Source of the DNA: Streptomonospora nanhaiensis
Lineage (GTDB): Bacteria; Actinomycetota; Actinomycetes; Streptosporangiales; Streptosporangiaceae
Direction: 5' to 3'
NCBI RefSeq assembly: GCF_013410565.1
Contig: NZ_JACCFO010000001.1
Coordinates: forward strand, 1,984,001 to 2,048,000
DNA: 64,000 nt
The stretch's first letter is position 1. Every line of letters begins with the position of its first letter. Shown in pieces: positions 35,034-45,216 of this stretch. The notes beneath the pieces are model-generated. The model saw only the letters and a program-made list of their open reading frames with translations, was not told where the DNA came from and did not search any database. Both the position numbers and the translations under genes were made by a program.

Positions 35034-35393
35034 CTACACGCCCACCATGTCCACGACGTCGGGAACGCGGTCGGGCACCGAGTCGATACCCAGGCGGTCG
35101 GGGGAGGGCACGGAGTCGGCCGGAACCGATCCGCTGAGCAGCGCGGCCTCCTGCAGTTCGGCGAGAGCGAGCTGGTCGGCGACCTCACGCAGCACCTGAG
35201 AGAGCGGAACGCCCAGGGCGCCGCAGATCGAGGAGAGCAGCTCGGAGGACGCCTCCTTCTGCCCGCGCTCGACCTCGGACAAGTACCCCAACGAAACCCG
35301 AGCATCGGCCGACACCTCGCGGAGGGTGCGGCCCTGTCGCTGCCGAAGCCGCCGTAGCACGTCACCAAGTAGGTGACGAAGCAGGACCATCAT
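35034..35393 (-). CDS. clgR: XRE-type regulator, ClgR
   Basis: The 119-residue protein has a Cro/XRE helix-turn-helix ([43 protein letters not shown], about 20-65). It is clearly of the ClgR type, the activator of clp protease genes in actinomycetes, and has the same place next to cinA and pgsA as Rv2745c in M. tuberculosis. The C-terminus ends in hydrophobic residues (DVVDMVGV), and ClgR proteins are known to be turned over by Clp through their C-terminal end. GGGAGGG precedes the ATG at 35393. Confidence 0.88.
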   Translation of the reverse strand: MMVLLRHLLGDVLRRLRQRQGRTLREVSADARVSLGYLSEVERGQKEASSELLSSICGALGVPLSQVLREVADQLALAELQEAALLSGSVPADSVPSPDRLGIDSVPDRVPDVVDMVGV

Positions 35394-35551
35394 TCGCGCT
35401 CCCTCCCACCGGTAGCGACCTTCATAAAAAACACCGTACCTGTCCTAGGCCCGATCGTCGCACCTCACGCCGTGCTGTTCGCTGGAGGGGTAACACGATC
35501 TTGGTGTCGGTTTGTTCCCCGGAAACCCCGGTTGGAACGGCGGTGGGGCCG

Positions 35552-36073
35552 TTATTTGCCCGTGATGACCGCCACCTCGGCGGCCAGGAGGGAAAGGGCC
35601 TGTTCAGTGGTGGAGTAGCGGATGGCCGCCCGGTCGCCGGTGAGACGCAGTTCGCACACCCGTCCGCTGCCGCCGGGACCGGCGACCGCCGCGAACACGG
35701 TGCCCACGGCCCGCCCGTCCTGCGGCTCGGGCCCGGCCACCCCGGTGACGGCGAGGCCGAATGTGGCCGCGAGGTTTAGCCGGGCTCCCTCGGCCATGGC
35801 CGCCGCGACCTCGGGGTGCACGGCGCCGTGCGCCTCCAGCAGGTCGCGCGGCACCCCCAGCAGGGCGGCCTTGAGGTCGGTGGCGTAGGCCACCACCCCG
35901 CCCCGGTAGGTGGCCGAGGCGCCGGGCACCGCGGTGAGGGTGGCGCCGATCAGTCCGCCGGTGAGCGACTCGGCGGTGGCCGCGGTGGCGCCGAGCGCGG
36001 CGAGCGCGGCGAGCGCGCGGTGCGCCGCCGCTGCGGCCGCGACACCGGGACCGGTGGGCCGGGGAGCGTCCAC
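35552..36073 (-). CDS. cinA: CinA C-terminal domain protein (nicotinamide-nucleotide amidohydrolase-like)
   Basis: The 173-residue product contains only the C-terminal CinA/PncC domain, which in characterised members deamidates nicotinamide mononucleotide. Typical blocks are TAATAESLTGGLIGATLTAVPGAS, YRGGVVAYATDLKAALLGV and GLAVTGVAGPEPQDGRAVGTVF. The start is GTG at 36073, directly abutting the TAG of pgsA with no spacer, so translation is coupled. This rimO-pgsA-cinA-clgR order is conserved in actinomycetes. Confidence 0.92.
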   Translation of the reverse strand: MDAPRPTGPGVAAAAAAHRALAALAALGATAATAESLTGGLIGATLTAVPGASATYRGGVVAYATDLKAALLGVPRDLLEAHGAVHPEVAAAMAEGARLNLAATFGLAVTGVAGPEPQDGRAVGTVFAAVAGPGGSGRVCELRLTGDRAAIRYSTTEQALSLLAAEVAVITGK

Positions 36074-36667
36074 CTAGGCCGCCGGTCCGGGGGTGTGGTC
36101 GCGGCGGCGCAGCCGCAGCGCCTGCACCACGTAGTCGCCGCCGGTCCACAGGGTGACCACCAGCGCGGCGGCCATGACCACGTGGGCCACGACGGTCAGC
36201 GGCTCGGGCAGCGGGAACAGGTAGACAGAGATCGCCACGACCTGCAGCACGGTCTTGAGCTTGCCGCCGCGGCTGGCCGGGATCACGCCGTGGCGGATCA
36301 CCGCGAACCGCAGCGCGGTCACGCCCCACTCGCGCACCAGGATCGCGATGGTCACCCACCACCACAGCTCACCCAGCAGGGAGAGCACGACCAGCGCGGC
36401 GCCGGTGAGGGCCTTGTCGGCGATGGGGTCGGCGATCTTGCCGAAGTCGGTGACGAGGTTGCGCCGCCGGGCGATCTCGCCGTCGACGCGGTCGGTGATG
36501 GCGGCCACCACGAACACCGCGAAGGCCGCGAACCGCCAGGCGGGGTGCTCCAGGAACATGAACACCACGAACAGCGGCACCATCACCAGCCGGGTGATGG
36601 TCAGGATGTTGGCGATGTTCCACAGCGGGACGGGCGGGGGCGCCGGCGCGGGCTCGCCGGTGCTCAT
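36074..36667 (-). CDS. pgsA: CDP-diacylglycerol-glycerol-3-phosphate 3-phosphatidyltransferase
   Basis: The 197-residue membrane enzyme makes phosphatidylglycerol phosphate. The CDP-alcohol phosphotransferase signature D-x2-DG-x2-AR-x8-G-x3-D-x3-D is complete in [27 protein letters not shown], and four to five hydrophobic segments are present. The ATG at 36667 overlaps the rimO stop (ATGA), and its stop abuts cinA, so the three form one tightly packed operon. Assignment to PgsA rather than another CDP-alcohol transferase rests on the neighbourhood. Confidence 0.9.
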   Translation of the reverse strand: MSTGEPAPAPPPVPLWNIANILTITRLVMVPLFVVFMFLEHPAWRFAAFAVFVVAAITDRVDGEIARRRNLVTDFGKIADPIADKALTGAALVVLSLLGELWWWVTIAILVREWGVTALRFAVIRHGVIPASRGGKLKTVLQVVAISVYLFPLPEPLTVVAHVVMAAALVVTLWTGGDYVVQALRLRRRDHTPGPAA

Positions 36668-38103
36668 CGCGCCTCCGCACGGTCGGCGGCGGCCTCGGCG
36701 ACCAGGTCGGCGCCCAGCGCCTCGGTGACCGTGGCCGGCACGATGTCGCCCACGCGCAGGCCGCTGCCGTGCACCACGGTGCTGCCGTCGACCTCGGGGG
36801 CCTGGTGGGCGGCGCGGCCCTCGTAGGCGCCGCCGCCCAGGTCGGTCTCGATGAGGACGTCGACCGTGGAGCCGACGCGCTCCTCGGATCGTTGCGCCAT
36901 GAGTTCCTCCGCTAGCCGGTTGAGCCGGTCGACCCGCTCGCCGACGGTGTCCTCGGGGAGCTTGCCGGAGTAGGTGGCCGCCTCGGTGCCCTCCTCGTCG
37001 GAGTAGCCGAAGACGCCGATGGCGTCGAGCCGGGCCTCCTCCAGGAACGCCACCAGTTCGGCGTAGTCCTGCTCGGTCTCTCCGGGGAAACCGACGATGA
37101 AGTTGGAGCGAACACCCGCCTCGGGAGCCGCCGCGCGCACGGTCGCCAGCAGCTCCAGGAACCGCTCGCGGTCGCCGAAGCGGCGCATCCGGCGCAGCAG
37201 CGGGCCGCTGGCGTGCTGGAACGACAGGTCGAAGTAGGGCACCACGCCGGGGGTGCCGGTGAGGACCTCCACCAGGCCGGGCCGGGTCTCGGCGGGCTGG
37301 AGGTAGCTGACGCGCACCCGCTCGATGCCCTCGACCCCGGCCAGGCGCGGCAGCAGCTTCTCCAGGGCGCGCAGGTCGCCCAGGTCCTTGCCGTAGGAGG
37401 TGGAGTTCTCACTGACGAGGAACAGTTCGCGCACGCCCTGTCCGGCCAGCCACTCGGCCTCGCGCACGACGTCGTCGGGGTGGCGCGAGATGTAGGCGCC
37501 GCGGAAGGCGGGGATGGCGCAGAAGGTGCAGCGGCGGTCGCAGCCCGAGGCGATCTTCAGGTTGGCCACGGGGCCGCCGGTGAGGCGGCGGCGCGGCACG
37601 CGCGGGCTCGAGGCGGGCGCCACGCCCTCGGGCAGCGGCTCGATGGCGGCGTGGCCGGGCACGTGGGTGCCGTGGCCGCCGCGGCGCTCCACCGGCGAGA
37701 TCGGCAGCAGGGTGCGGCGGTCGCGCGGGTCGTGGGGGGTGAGCGGGCGGCCGTTGAGGACGTCGTCCAGCCGCTCGGAGATGTGGGTGTAGTCGTCGAA
37801 CCCGATGACCTGGGCCTCGGGCAGGGCCTTGGCCAGCTCCGAGCCGTAGCGCTCGGCCATGCACCCGGCGGCCACGACCTTGGTGCCGTCCTCGGCGGAG
37901 CTGAGCAGGGCCTCGATGGAGTCCTGCTTGGCGGCGTCGATGAACCCGCAGGTGTTGACCACCACGACGTCGGCCTTCTCACCGCCCTCGCCGTCGACGA
38001 GGTCCCAGCCGCCGGCGGCGAGCCGGCCGGCCAGCTCTTCGGAGTCGACTTCGTTGCGGGCGCAGCCGAGGGTGACGAGTGAGACTTTACGGCGCGATGA
38101 CAT
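36664..38103 (-). CDS. rimO: Ribosomal protein S12 methylthiotransferase RimO
   Basis: This radical SAM enzyme adds a methylthio group to an aspartate of ribosomal protein S12. The 479-residue product has the UPF0004 domain starting [18 protein letters not shown], the radical SAM motif [18 protein letters not shown], and a TRAM domain at the C-terminus. The LGCARNxVDSE motif separates RimO from MiaB. ATG at 38103 follows GGAAG; a TTG three codons earlier (38112) is possible. An insertion of about 50 residues before the radical SAM motif ([17 protein letters not shown]) is typical of actinobacterial RimO. Confidence 0.94.
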   Translation of the reverse strand: MSSRRKVSLVTLGCARNEVDSEELAGRLAAGGWDLVDGEGGEKADVVVVNTCGFIDAAKQDSIEALLSSAEDGTKVVAAGCMAERYGSELAKALPEAQVIGFDDYTHISERLDDVLNGRPLTPHDPRDRRTLLPISPVERRGGHGTHVPGHAAIEPLPEGVAPASSPRVPRRRLTGGPVANLKIASGCDRRCTFCAIPAFRGAYISRHPDDVVREAEWLAGQGVRELFLVSENSTSYGKDLGDLRALEKLLPRLAGVEGIERVRVSYLQPAETRPGLVEVLTGTPGVVPYFDLSFQHASGPLLRRMRRFGDRERFLELLATVRAAAPEAGVRSNFIVGFPGETEQDYAELVAFLEEARLDAIGVFGYSDEEGTEAATYSGKLPEDTVGERVDRLNRLAEELMAQRSEERVGSTVDVLIETDLGGGAYEGRAAHQAPEVDGSTVVHGSGLRVGDIVPATVTEALGADLVAEAAADRAEAR

Positions 38104-38227
38104 GGCTTCCAAGGGGCTTGAGGAGATCGGGGCGCGTGGTACGGCGGGGTGCCGCGCCCTTACCAGGGTAGAACCTCGGCCCGAGGGCTTGGGCCCGGCC
38201 GGCGCCTCCGCCGGGCCCGCGGGGGCC

Positions 38228-38258
38228 GGCGGCGGGGGCGGCCGGCGCCCCCGCCGCC
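38228..38258 (-). terminator. Terminator of the rodZ-like gene
   Basis: GGCGGCGGGGGC (38228-38239) pairs with GCCCCCGCCGCC (38247-38258) around a 7-base loop, immediately after the stop codon at 38260 of the rodZ-like gene on the minus strand. Confidence 0.65.
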
Positions 38259-38259
38259 G

Positions 38260-39393
38260 TCAGACCAGGTCGACGGCCGCGTAGCGGACGTCGGCCACCC
38301 GGCCGGTGTCGCCCAGCGGGCCCCGGTCCTCGCCGTTCACCCGGACGTGCAGCGCCGAGGCCCGGCCCGCGTGCAGCCGCAGCTCGTCGGGGTGGGCGAA
38401 GGTCCGCACGTGGCCCCGCTCCATGATCCCGGTGAAGTGGTCGCGGCCGTCGGGGCCGGTGACGCGCACCCACACGCGGTCGGTGGCGGCGAGGGTGAGG
38501 CGGACCTCCTCGGCCTTGCGCTCGGCGGCCACGACCGCGCTGAGGCCGCCGGCGCGGCCCTGCGCCGCCGCGGCCTGGCCGCCGGGGCGGGCGACGACGG
38601 CCCCGGCCGCGCGCTCGCGGGAGTCCTCGTCGGGCCAGGCGCGCACGGCCGCGAAGATCGCGGCCCCGGCCAGGGCGGCCACCACCAGCAGCGGCCAGGA
38701 GCGGCGTGCGGCGGCGGCGACGGCGGCGGGCAGCGCGAGGATCCGGCCGCCCCGGCGGCGGCGCGGGGCGTCCTCGGCGGCCGGCGCGCCGGCCTCGGCG
38801 GGGCCGGCGGAGTCGGGCCGCGGTGCGGCGGAGCCGGCGGCTCGGGCGGGGGCGGGGTGCGGCGCCGCGCCCGGCTCCGCCGCGCCGCCGTCGCCGCCCG
38901 CGGCGCCCCGGCGGGCCCGCCCGGCGCCGGAGGCCGCGACGGCGGCCTCGGTGTCCCGAGGGCCGCGCGGGGCGGGCACCGCGGCCTGGGGCGCGGCCGT
39001 CGGCGCCTCGGCGGCGGGTGCGGCGCGCTCCTCGGCGCGCTCGCGGGCGCCCTCCTTGGCGCGCTCCTCGGCGGCGTCTCCGGCCGCCGAGGACCGCCCG
39101 GTGGGGTGCACCGTGCCGGTCGTCACGGGCGCGCCGGTGAACGCGGGGGCCATGGAGCCGCGGGCGTGCTCGCGGTCGAACTCCTCGATCAGCGGGCCGG
39201 GGTCGAGCCCGAGTTCGCGGCACACCGACCGGATGTGCCCGCGCGCGTAGAAGTCGCCGCCGCAGACGCGGAAGTCGTCGCCCTCCATCCCCGCGAGCAC
39301 CGGCTGCCGGATGCAGGTCCGCGCGCTCAGATCGGCGAGGGAGTACCCGAGGTCTTCGCGGGCAGCGGCGAGGGTCTGGCCGATCGTCGTCAT
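38260..39393 (-). CDS. RodZ-like membrane protein (HTH, TM, DUF4115)
   Basis: The 377-residue product has a cytoplasmic XRE-like domain (IGQTLAAAREDLGYSLADLSARTCIRQPVLAGME), a 130-residue Ala/Pro/Glu-rich linker, one membrane segment (SWPLLVVAALAGAAIFAAV, about 242-260) and an extracellular DUF4115 domain (VRLTLAATDRVWVRVTGPDG). That is the RodZ layout; RodZ organises the cytoskeleton in rod-shaped cells. The position between ftsK and rimO is conserved in actinomycetes. A ribosome site GGAAGGGG precedes ATG 39393. Function in a filamentous or MreB-poor host is inference only. Confidence 0.85.
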   Translation of the reverse strand: MTTIGQTLAAAREDLGYSLADLSARTCIRQPVLAGMEGDDFRVCGGDFYARGHIRSVCRELGLDPGPLIEEFDREHARGSMAPAFTGAPVTTGTVHPTGRSSAAGDAAEERAKEGARERAEERAAPAAEAPTAAPQAAVPAPRGPRDTEAAVAASGAGRARRGAAGGDGGAAEPGAAPHPAPARAAGSAAPRPDSAGPAEAGAPAAEDAPRRRRGGRILALPAAVAAAARRSWPLLVVAALAGAAIFAAVRAWPDEDSRERAAGAVVARPGGQAAAAQGRAGGLSAVVAAERKAEEVRLTLAATDRVWVRVTGPDGRDHFTGIMERGHVRTFAHPDELRLHAGRASALHVRVNGEDRGPLGDTGRVADVRYAAVDLV

Positions 39394-39671
39394 ATCCGCC
39401 CCTTCCCAGGGTGGGGGTAGGCCGCGGGGCCGGACGCCGCAGGCACGGCCGGGCGAACCCCGGCGCGCGGACCTCCGCCGCTGGCACCGCAGAGTAGGTC
39501 TTCAACCACTGTGGGTGCCTCTGCCGAAAAGGGCACCGCGCCACACCCCATGAACCGGTGAAAACTCGGTCAACGCCATTAACACCGGCAACGCGGCCGA
39601 GCACACGGCAAACCGGGCGAAATCGCGGAGCCCCCGGCGCGGCGCCGGAGGGTCCGCCCGCGCCACCGGCC

Positions 39672-42194
39672 TCAGCCCTGGGCCCCGCGCACCTCGGCGA
39701 GCACGCCGGGCAGGTCCTCGGGCTTGACCAGCACGTCGCGCGCCTTGGAGCCCTCGCTGGGGCCGACCACGTCGCGGCTCTCCATGAGGTCCATCAGCCG
39801 CCCGGCCTTGGCGAAGCCCACGCGCAGCTTGCGCTGCAGCATCGACGTGGAGCCGAACTGGGTGGTGACCACCAGCTCGATGGCCTGCAGCAGCAGGTCC
39901 AGGTCCTCGCCGACCTCCTCGTCGATCTCCTTCTTCTTGGCCTCGGCGGTGCCGACGTCCTCGCGGTAGGTGGGCTCGGCCTGCTTCTTGCAGTGCTCGA
40001 CGATGGCCCGGATCTCCTTCTCGGTGACCCAGGCGTTCTGCAGCCGGATGGGCTTGCCCGCGCCCATCGGCAGGAACAGCGCGTCGCCCTTGCCGACCAG
40101 CTTCTCGGCGCCGGGCTGGTCGAGGATGACGCGGCTGTCGGAGAGGCTGGAGGTGGCGAACGCCAGCCGCGAGGGCACGTTGGCCTTGATCAGGCCGGTG
40201 ACCACGTCGACGCTGGGCCGCTGGGTGGCCAGCACCAGGTGGATGCCCGCGGCGCGGGCCAGCTGGGTGATGCGCACGATCGCGTCCTCGACGTCGCGCG
40301 GCGCCACCATCATCAGGTCGGCCAGCTCGTCGACGATCACCAGCAGGTAGGGGTAGGGCTCGTAGACCCGCTCGCTGCCGGGCGGGGCCTTCAGCTCGCC
40401 GGCGCGCACGGCGGCGTTGAAGTCGTCGATGTGCCGGAAGCCCGAGGCGGCGAGGTCGTCGTAGCGGCGGTCCATCTCGCCCACGACCCACTGGAGCGCG
40501 TCGGCGGCCTTCTTGGGGCTGGTGATGATCGGCGTGATGAGGTGGGGGATGCCCTCGTACATCGTCAGCTCGACCCGCTTGGGGTCGACCAGGATGAGGC
40601 GGACCTCGTCGGGGGTGGCCCGCATCATGATCGAGGTGATGAGCCCGTTGATGCAGGTCGACTTGCCCGCGCCGGTGGCGCCGGCCACCAGCACGTGGGG
40701 CATCTTGGCGAGGTTGGCCACCACGGTGGAGCCCTCGATGTCCTTGCCCAGGCCCACGAGCATGGGGTGGTCGTCGGAGGTGGCCGGGGCCGAGCGCAGC
40801 ACGTCGCCGAGGCTGACGATGTCCTTGTCGGCGTTGGGGATCTCCACGCCGATGGCGGACTTGCCGGGAATGGGCGACTGGATGCGCACGTCGGCGCTCT
40901 TGACCGCCAGCGAGATGTTCTTGGTGAGCGCGGTGACCTTCTCGACCTTCACGGCCGGTCCCAGCTCGATCTCGTAGCGGGTGACCGTGGGGCCGCGGGT
41001 GAACCCGGTGACCTCGGCGTCGATGTTGAACTGCTCCAGCACCCCGGTGAGCGCCTCGACGACGGTGTCGTTGGCCTTGGTGCGCGGCTTGGGCGGCGTG
41101 CCGGGCTTGAGCATGGTGGAGGCGGGCAGCTCGTAGTCGCCGTCGACCACGCGCGGCGGGATCGAGAGCTGCTCGGCGGACTCCGGCGGCGGGGTGGGGT
41201 CAGGCGGGGGCGGCGCGGGGGCGGCCTCGGCGGCGGCCACCACGGGGGTGTCGTAGGGGCGCTCGTGGTCGCCGGCGACCCCGGTGTCGGCCTCGGCGTC
41301 CGCGGGCGCCGGGCGCGGTTTGCGGCGCCGCCGGGGCTTGGGCGTGTCGTCCTCGGCGGGCGGGTTGAGGATGTCCACACCGGCGTGCGGGCCGGAGTCG
41401 GGCTCCATGAGGCCGCCGAAGAGCTGCCGCAGCCGCTCGGGGATGCGGTAGACGGGGGTGGCGGTGACCACCAGCAGCCCGAAGATCAGCAGCATGGCCA
41501 GCAGCACGCCGGTGACCCAGGGGGTGACCAGCAGGCTCAGCGGCCCGGAGGCGGCGAACCCGATGATCCCGCCGGCCTCGCGCACCGCCTGGGGGTCCTC
41601 GGCCGGCCAGGGGATGCCGTGGCCGATGTGGATGAGCCCGAGCAGGCCCACCAGCAGCGAGGCGGCGCCGATGAACAGCCGGCCCACGTCGGTCTGGCCG
41701 GTGCCGGGGGTGCGCATCAGCCGCCAGGCGAACGGCAGGAACAGCAGCGGCAGCACGGGCGAGAAGGTGCCGAACGCGCCGACCACGACCAGGCGGGTGA
41801 GGCGCGGCAGCGGGCCCTCGGTGTCCCACCACACGGCGGCGGCGATCAGCAGGCCCAGCGCGAGCAGCACCAGGCCGAAGCCGTCGCGGCGGAGGTCGGG
41901 GTCGAGGTCGCGGGCGCTGCGGCCGGCGGCGCGCGCCAAGCCCCCCACGGTGTGCGCGAGCAGCCGCCACACCAGCAGCAGCACCCGGCCGATCCACACG
42001 AACAGCAGGGCGATGGGGCCCTCGGAGGCGGCGCCGGCCCGGGAGGGGGCGGGGCGCTTGGCCGCGGGGGCACGGCCGCGCTGGGCGGAGGAGCCGGAGG
42101 GACGGCGGGCCGGCGCCTTCTTCCGGCCGGAGCCGCCGCCCCGGGACGCGCCGCCGCCGGATCCTTGAGGGGTCTTGGGCGCACGGGTGGCCAT
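39672..42194 (-). CDS. ftsK: DNA translocase FtsK/SpoIIIE
   Basis: The 840-residue product pumps chromosomal DNA through the division septum. It has a basic Ala/Arg/Lys-rich N-terminus, four hydrophobic segments between about 55 and 250, an acidic/Pro-rich linker, and the motor domain with Walker A VAGATGAGKSTCINGL, Walker B PYLLVIVDELADLMMV and the C-terminal winged-helix gamma domain (TSMLQRKLRVGFAKAGRLMDLM) that reads DNA orientation signals. ATG at 42194 gives MATRAPKTPQG; extension upstream is unsupported. Confidence 0.96.
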   Translation of the reverse strand: MATRAPKTPQGSGGGASRGGGSGRKKAPARRPSGSSAQRGRAPAAKRPAPSRAGAASEGPIALLFVWIGRVLLLVWRLLAHTVGGLARAAGRSARDLDPDLRRDGFGLVLLALGLLIAAAVWWDTEGPLPRLTRLVVVGAFGTFSPVLPLLFLPFAWRLMRTPGTGQTDVGRLFIGAASLLVGLLGLIHIGHGIPWPAEDPQAVREAGGIIGFAASGPLSLLVTPWVTGVLLAMLLIFGLLVVTATPVYRIPERLRQLFGGLMEPDSGPHAGVDILNPPAEDDTPKPRRRRKPRPAPADAEADTGVAGDHERPYDTPVVAAAEAAPAPPPPDPTPPPESAEQLSIPPRVVDGDYELPASTMLKPGTPPKPRTKANDTVVEALTGVLEQFNIDAEVTGFTRGPTVTRYEIELGPAVKVEKVTALTKNISLAVKSADVRIQSPIPGKSAIGVEIPNADKDIVSLGDVLRSAPATSDDHPMLVGLGKDIEGSTVVANLAKMPHVLVAGATGAGKSTCINGLITSIMMRATPDEVRLILVDPKRVELTMYEGIPHLITPIITSPKKAADALQWVVGEMDRRYDDLAASGFRHIDDFNAAVRAGELKAPPGSERVYEPYPYLLVIVDELADLMMVAPRDVEDAIVRITQLARAAGIHLVLATQRPSVDVVTGLIKANVPSRLAFATSSLSDSRVILDQPGAEKLVGKGDALFLPMGAGKPIRLQNAWVTEKEIRAIVEHCKKQAEPTYREDVGTAEAKKKEIDEEVGEDLDLLLQAIELVVTTQFGSTSMLQRKLRVGFAKAGRLMDLMESRDVVGPSEGSKARDVLVKPEDLPGVLAEVRGAQG

Positions 42195-42261
42195 GGTGGG
42201 CACCCTACTAGGGTGCGGCACGGCCGCCGAGCAGGCCCGCCCCGGCGTGTCGGGCACGGCG

Positions 42262-42291
42262 GCGCCCCGGCGCGCCGCCGGCCCGGGGCGC
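42262..42291 (-). terminator. Terminator after RNase J gene
   Basis: GCGCCCCGG (42262-42270) pairs with CCGGGGCGC (42283-42291) around a 12-base loop, just past the stop at 42295 on the minus strand, ending the dapA-rnj unit before ftsK. Confidence 0.55.
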
Positions 42292-42294
42292 GGG

Positions 42295-43980
42295 CTAGAT
42301 CTCGACGATCACCGGGACGATCATCGGCCGGCGCCGGTAGGTCTCGTTGACCCAGCGGCCCACCCCGCGCCGCACCAGCTGGCGCAGCTGGGTGGGGTCG
42401 GTGATGCCGTCGGAGGCGGCCCGCTCCAGGGACTCCTGGATCTTGGGGATGACCTCGTCGTAGGCGTCGGCGTCGATGCCCGCGCCCCGCGTGTGGATCT
42501 CGGGCTCGCCGACGATCTTGCCGGAGGTGGAGTCCACGGCCACGATGACCGAGATGAACCCCTCCTCGCCGAGGATGCGGCGGTCCTTGAGCGCGGACTC
42601 GGTGACGTCGCCCACCGAGGCGCCGTCGACGTAGACGTAGCCGGCCTGGACCTTGCCGGTGATGCGGGCGCGGCCCTTGTGCAGGTCGACCACCACGCCG
42701 TCCTCGGCCAGCACGATGCGGTCGCGCTCCAGGCCGGTGAGGGCGGCGATGTTGGCGTGGGCGCGCATGTGCCGCCACTCGCCGTGGACCGGCATGAAGT
42801 TGCGCGGGCGCACCATGTTGTGGACGTAGAGCAGCTCGCCGGCCGAGGCGTGGCCCGAGACGTGCACCAGCGCGTTGCCCTTGTGCACGACCTTGGCGCC
42901 CCACCGGGTCAGCCCGTTGATGACCCGGTTGACCGAGGTCTCGTTGCCGGGGATGAGCGAGGACGCCAGCAGGACGGTGTCGCCCTCCTCGATGCGGATC
43001 TGGTGGTCGCGGTTGGCCATGCGGGTCAGCGCCGACATCGGCTCGCCCTGGGAGCCCGTGGAGACCAGCACGGCCTCGTCGGGGCGCAGGTCGTCGAGGT
43101 TCTTGACGTCGACCAGCAGGTCGCCGGGCACGGTGAGGTAGCCCAGGTCGCGCGCGATGTTCATGTTGCGCACCATGGAGCGGCCCACGAAGGCGACCTT
43201 GCGGCCGTGGGCCTTGGCGGCGTCCAGGACCTGCTGGACGCGGTGCACGTGGGAGGCGAAGCAGGCCACGATGATGCGCTGGCCGGCGTCGTCGAAGACC
43301 TTGTCGATGACCGGCGAGATGTCGCGCTCGCTGGTGACGAACCCGGGGACCTCGGCGTTGGTGGAGTCGGCCAGCAGCAGGTCGACGCCCTCGGCGCCCA
43401 GGCGGGCGAACCCGGCGAGGTCGGTGAGGCGGCCGTCCAGCGGCAACTGGTCCATTTTGAAGTCGCCGGTGTGCAGCAGGGTGCCCGCACCTGTGCGCAC
43501 CGCCACGGCCAGCGCGTCGGGTATGGAGTGGTTGACCGCCAGGAACTCCAGGTCGAAGGGGCCGAACGAGCGCCGGTCGCCCTCCTCGACCTGGACGGTC
43601 TCGGGCTTGATGCGGTGCTCGCCGAGCTTGGCCGACAGCAGCGCCAGGGTCAGGCGCGAGCCCACCAGCGGGATGTCGGCGCGCTCGCGCAGCAGGAACG
43701 GCACAGCCCCGATGTGGTCCTCGTGCCCGTGGGTGAGCACGAGGGCCGCAACGTCGTCGAGCCGGTCCCGGATGTAGTCGAAGTCGGGCAGGATGAGATC
43801 GACCCCGGGCTGCTCCTCCTCGGGGAAGAGCACCCCGCAGTCGATGATCAGCAGCTTGCCCGCGTACTCGAAGACGGTCATGTTGCGGCCGATCTCGCCG
43901 AGGCCGCCCAGCGGCACCACGCGCAGGGTGTCGGCGGTCAGCGGCGGCGGCGGGCCGAGTTCGGGGTGCGGATGGCTCAT
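42295..43980 (-). CDS. rnj: Ribonuclease J
   Basis: The 561-residue metallo-beta-lactamase/beta-CASP nuclease degrades and matures RNA, with both endo- and 5'-3' exonuclease activity in the family. The zinc motif THGHEDHIG is around residues 86-94, further metal ligands lie in LLHTGDFKMD, and the beta-CASP region includes STNAEVPG and VSTGSQGEPMSAL. The C-terminal domain is present, so length is normal. The ATG at 43980 overlaps the dapA stop (ATGA), a pairing conserved in actinomycetes. Confidence 0.95.
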   Translation of the reverse strand: MSHPHPELGPPPPLTADTLRVVPLGGLGEIGRNMTVFEYAGKLLIIDCGVLFPEEEQPGVDLILPDFDYIRDRLDDVAALVLTHGHEDHIGAVPFLLRERADIPLVGSRLTLALLSAKLGEHRIKPETVQVEEGDRRSFGPFDLEFLAVNHSIPDALAVAVRTGAGTLLHTGDFKMDQLPLDGRLTDLAGFARLGAEGVDLLLADSTNAEVPGFVTSERDISPVIDKVFDDAGQRIIVACFASHVHRVQQVLDAAKAHGRKVAFVGRSMVRNMNIARDLGYLTVPGDLLVDVKNLDDLRPDEAVLVSTGSQGEPMSALTRMANRDHQIRIEEGDTVLLASSLIPGNETSVNRVINGLTRWGAKVVHKGNALVHVSGHASAGELLYVHNMVRPRNFMPVHGEWRHMRAHANIAALTGLERDRIVLAEDGVVVDLHKGRARITGKVQAGYVYVDGASVGDVTESALKDRRILGEEGFISVIVAVDSTSGKIVGEPEIHTRGAGIDADAYDEVIPKIQESLERAASDGITDPTQLRQLVRRGVGRWVNETYRRRPMIVPVIVEI

Positions 43981-44954
43981 GCGGATCCCTCCGTCAGGCG
44001 TTCCACGCCCACCACGCTGGCGGGCACGGCCTGGTGGGGGGCGAGGCCGATGGGTCCCTTGACTCCGGCGGCCGCGAGGTCCTCGCGCAGCAGCGCCTGG
44101 AGTTCGATGGAGGCGTCGGCCAGCGGCGTGCGCACGGGGCCGCCGGGCAGGCCGAACATGTTCAGCACCGCCTTGGTCGTGATGACCCCCTGGGTGCGGA
44201 AGATGCCCGTGTAGACGGGGGTGAGGCGGCGGTGGATGGCGAGCGCGCGGTGGACGTCGCCGGACTCGTAGGCGTCGATCATGTCGTGCAGGTCGGCCCC
44301 GACGATGTGGCCCACGACGCTGACGAATCCCGAGGCGCCCACCGACAGCAGCGGCAGGTTGAGGATGTCGGTGCCGCAGTAGTAGGCGAGGTCGGTGCGC
44401 TCCATCACCCAGGAGCTGGCGCCGAGGTCGTCCTTGGCGTCCTTGTTGGCGACGATGCGCGGGTGCTCGGCCAGGCGGACGAGGGTCTCCGACGCGATCG
44501 GGGTGCCGGTGCGGCCGGGGATGTCGTACAGCATCACCGGCAGGTCGGTGGAGTCGGCGATCGCCGTGAAGTGGCGGATCAGCCCCTCCTGGGGCGGCTT
44601 GTTGTAGTACGGGGTCACCAGGAGCAGCCCGTGCGCGCCCGCGCGCGCGGCCGACTCGGCGAGGTGGATGCTGTGCCGGGTGTCGTTGGTGCCCACACCG
44701 GCGACGACGACGGCGCGGTCGCCGACCGCCTCCAGCACGGCGCGCAGCAACCGGTCCTTCTCGTCGTCGCTGGTGGTCGGCGACTCGCCCGTGGTGCCGC
44801 TGATGATGAGGCCGTCATTGCGCTGCTCGTCGACCAGATAGGTGGCGAGTCGGGCGGCTCCGTCGTAGTCGACGTCGCCGTTCTCGCGCATCGGCGTGAC
44901 CATTGCGGTCAGCATCCGGCCGAAAGGAGCGCTCGGTGTAGTGCTGCCTGACAT
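43977..44954 (-). CDS. dapA: 4-hydroxy-tetrahydrodipicolinate synthase
   Basis: DapA condenses pyruvate with aspartate semialdehyde at the start of the diaminopimelate/lysine branch. The 325-residue product is a TIM barrel with GTTGESPTTSDDE (pyruvate-site Thr), GLLLVTPYYNKPPQEG (conserved Tyr) and the Schiff-base lysine in IVANKDAKDD. The ATG at 44954 begins MSGSTTPSAPFGRML; an open extension upstream to 45287 is not supported by similarity. It is cotranscribed with RNase J through a four-base overlap. dapB lies about 5 kb away, beyond inserted genes. Confidence 0.94.
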   Translation of the reverse strand: MSGSTTPSAPFGRMLTAMVTPMRENGDVDYDGAARLATYLVDEQRNDGLIISGTTGESPTTSDDEKDRLLRAVLEAVGDRAVVVAGVGTNDTRHSIHLAESAARAGAHGLLLVTPYYNKPPQEGLIRHFTAIADSTDLPVMLYDIPGRTGTPIASETLVRLAEHPRIVANKDAKDDLGASSWVMERTDLAYYCGTDILNLPLLSVGASGFVSVVGHIVGADLHDMIDAYESGDVHRALAIHRRLTPVYTGIFRTQGVITTKAVLNMFGLPGGPVRTPLADASIELQALLREDLAAAGVKGPIGLAPHQAVPASVVGVERLTEGSA

Positions 44955-45085
44955 AGGGAAAACGTACCGCGCCAGGACCCCACCTGCGCCCATGCGGCCC
45001 CGTCGAAGCGGATTTTCCGGGCTTTGCGCCACCTTCCGGCCGTTCCGGCGTGTCCTGCGGGGCACCGGTCGGCGTTGTTGTGATC

Positions 45086-45115
45086 TTGACTCCCGAGTGA
45101 GGCGCATACCACACT
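45086..45115 (+). promoter_or_regulatory. Candidate promoter of the fatty acid transporter gene
   Basis: TTGACT (45086-45091), an 18-base spacer and CACACT (45110-45115, followed by TCC) resemble a vegetative promoter. The same TTGAC-N18-CACACTTCC layout appears before the aquaporin gene at 49061, also about 100 bases ahead of the start codon. Confidence 0.45.
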
Positions 45116-45216
45116 TCCAGCGCGCACCGGGGTGACCTCGGCGTTTTCGCGCCGCGGCGCACCCGCGGCCGCCCCGGCGCGCGCTCCCCCGCTCCCCCGC
45201 ACCCCTGGAGGGCCCG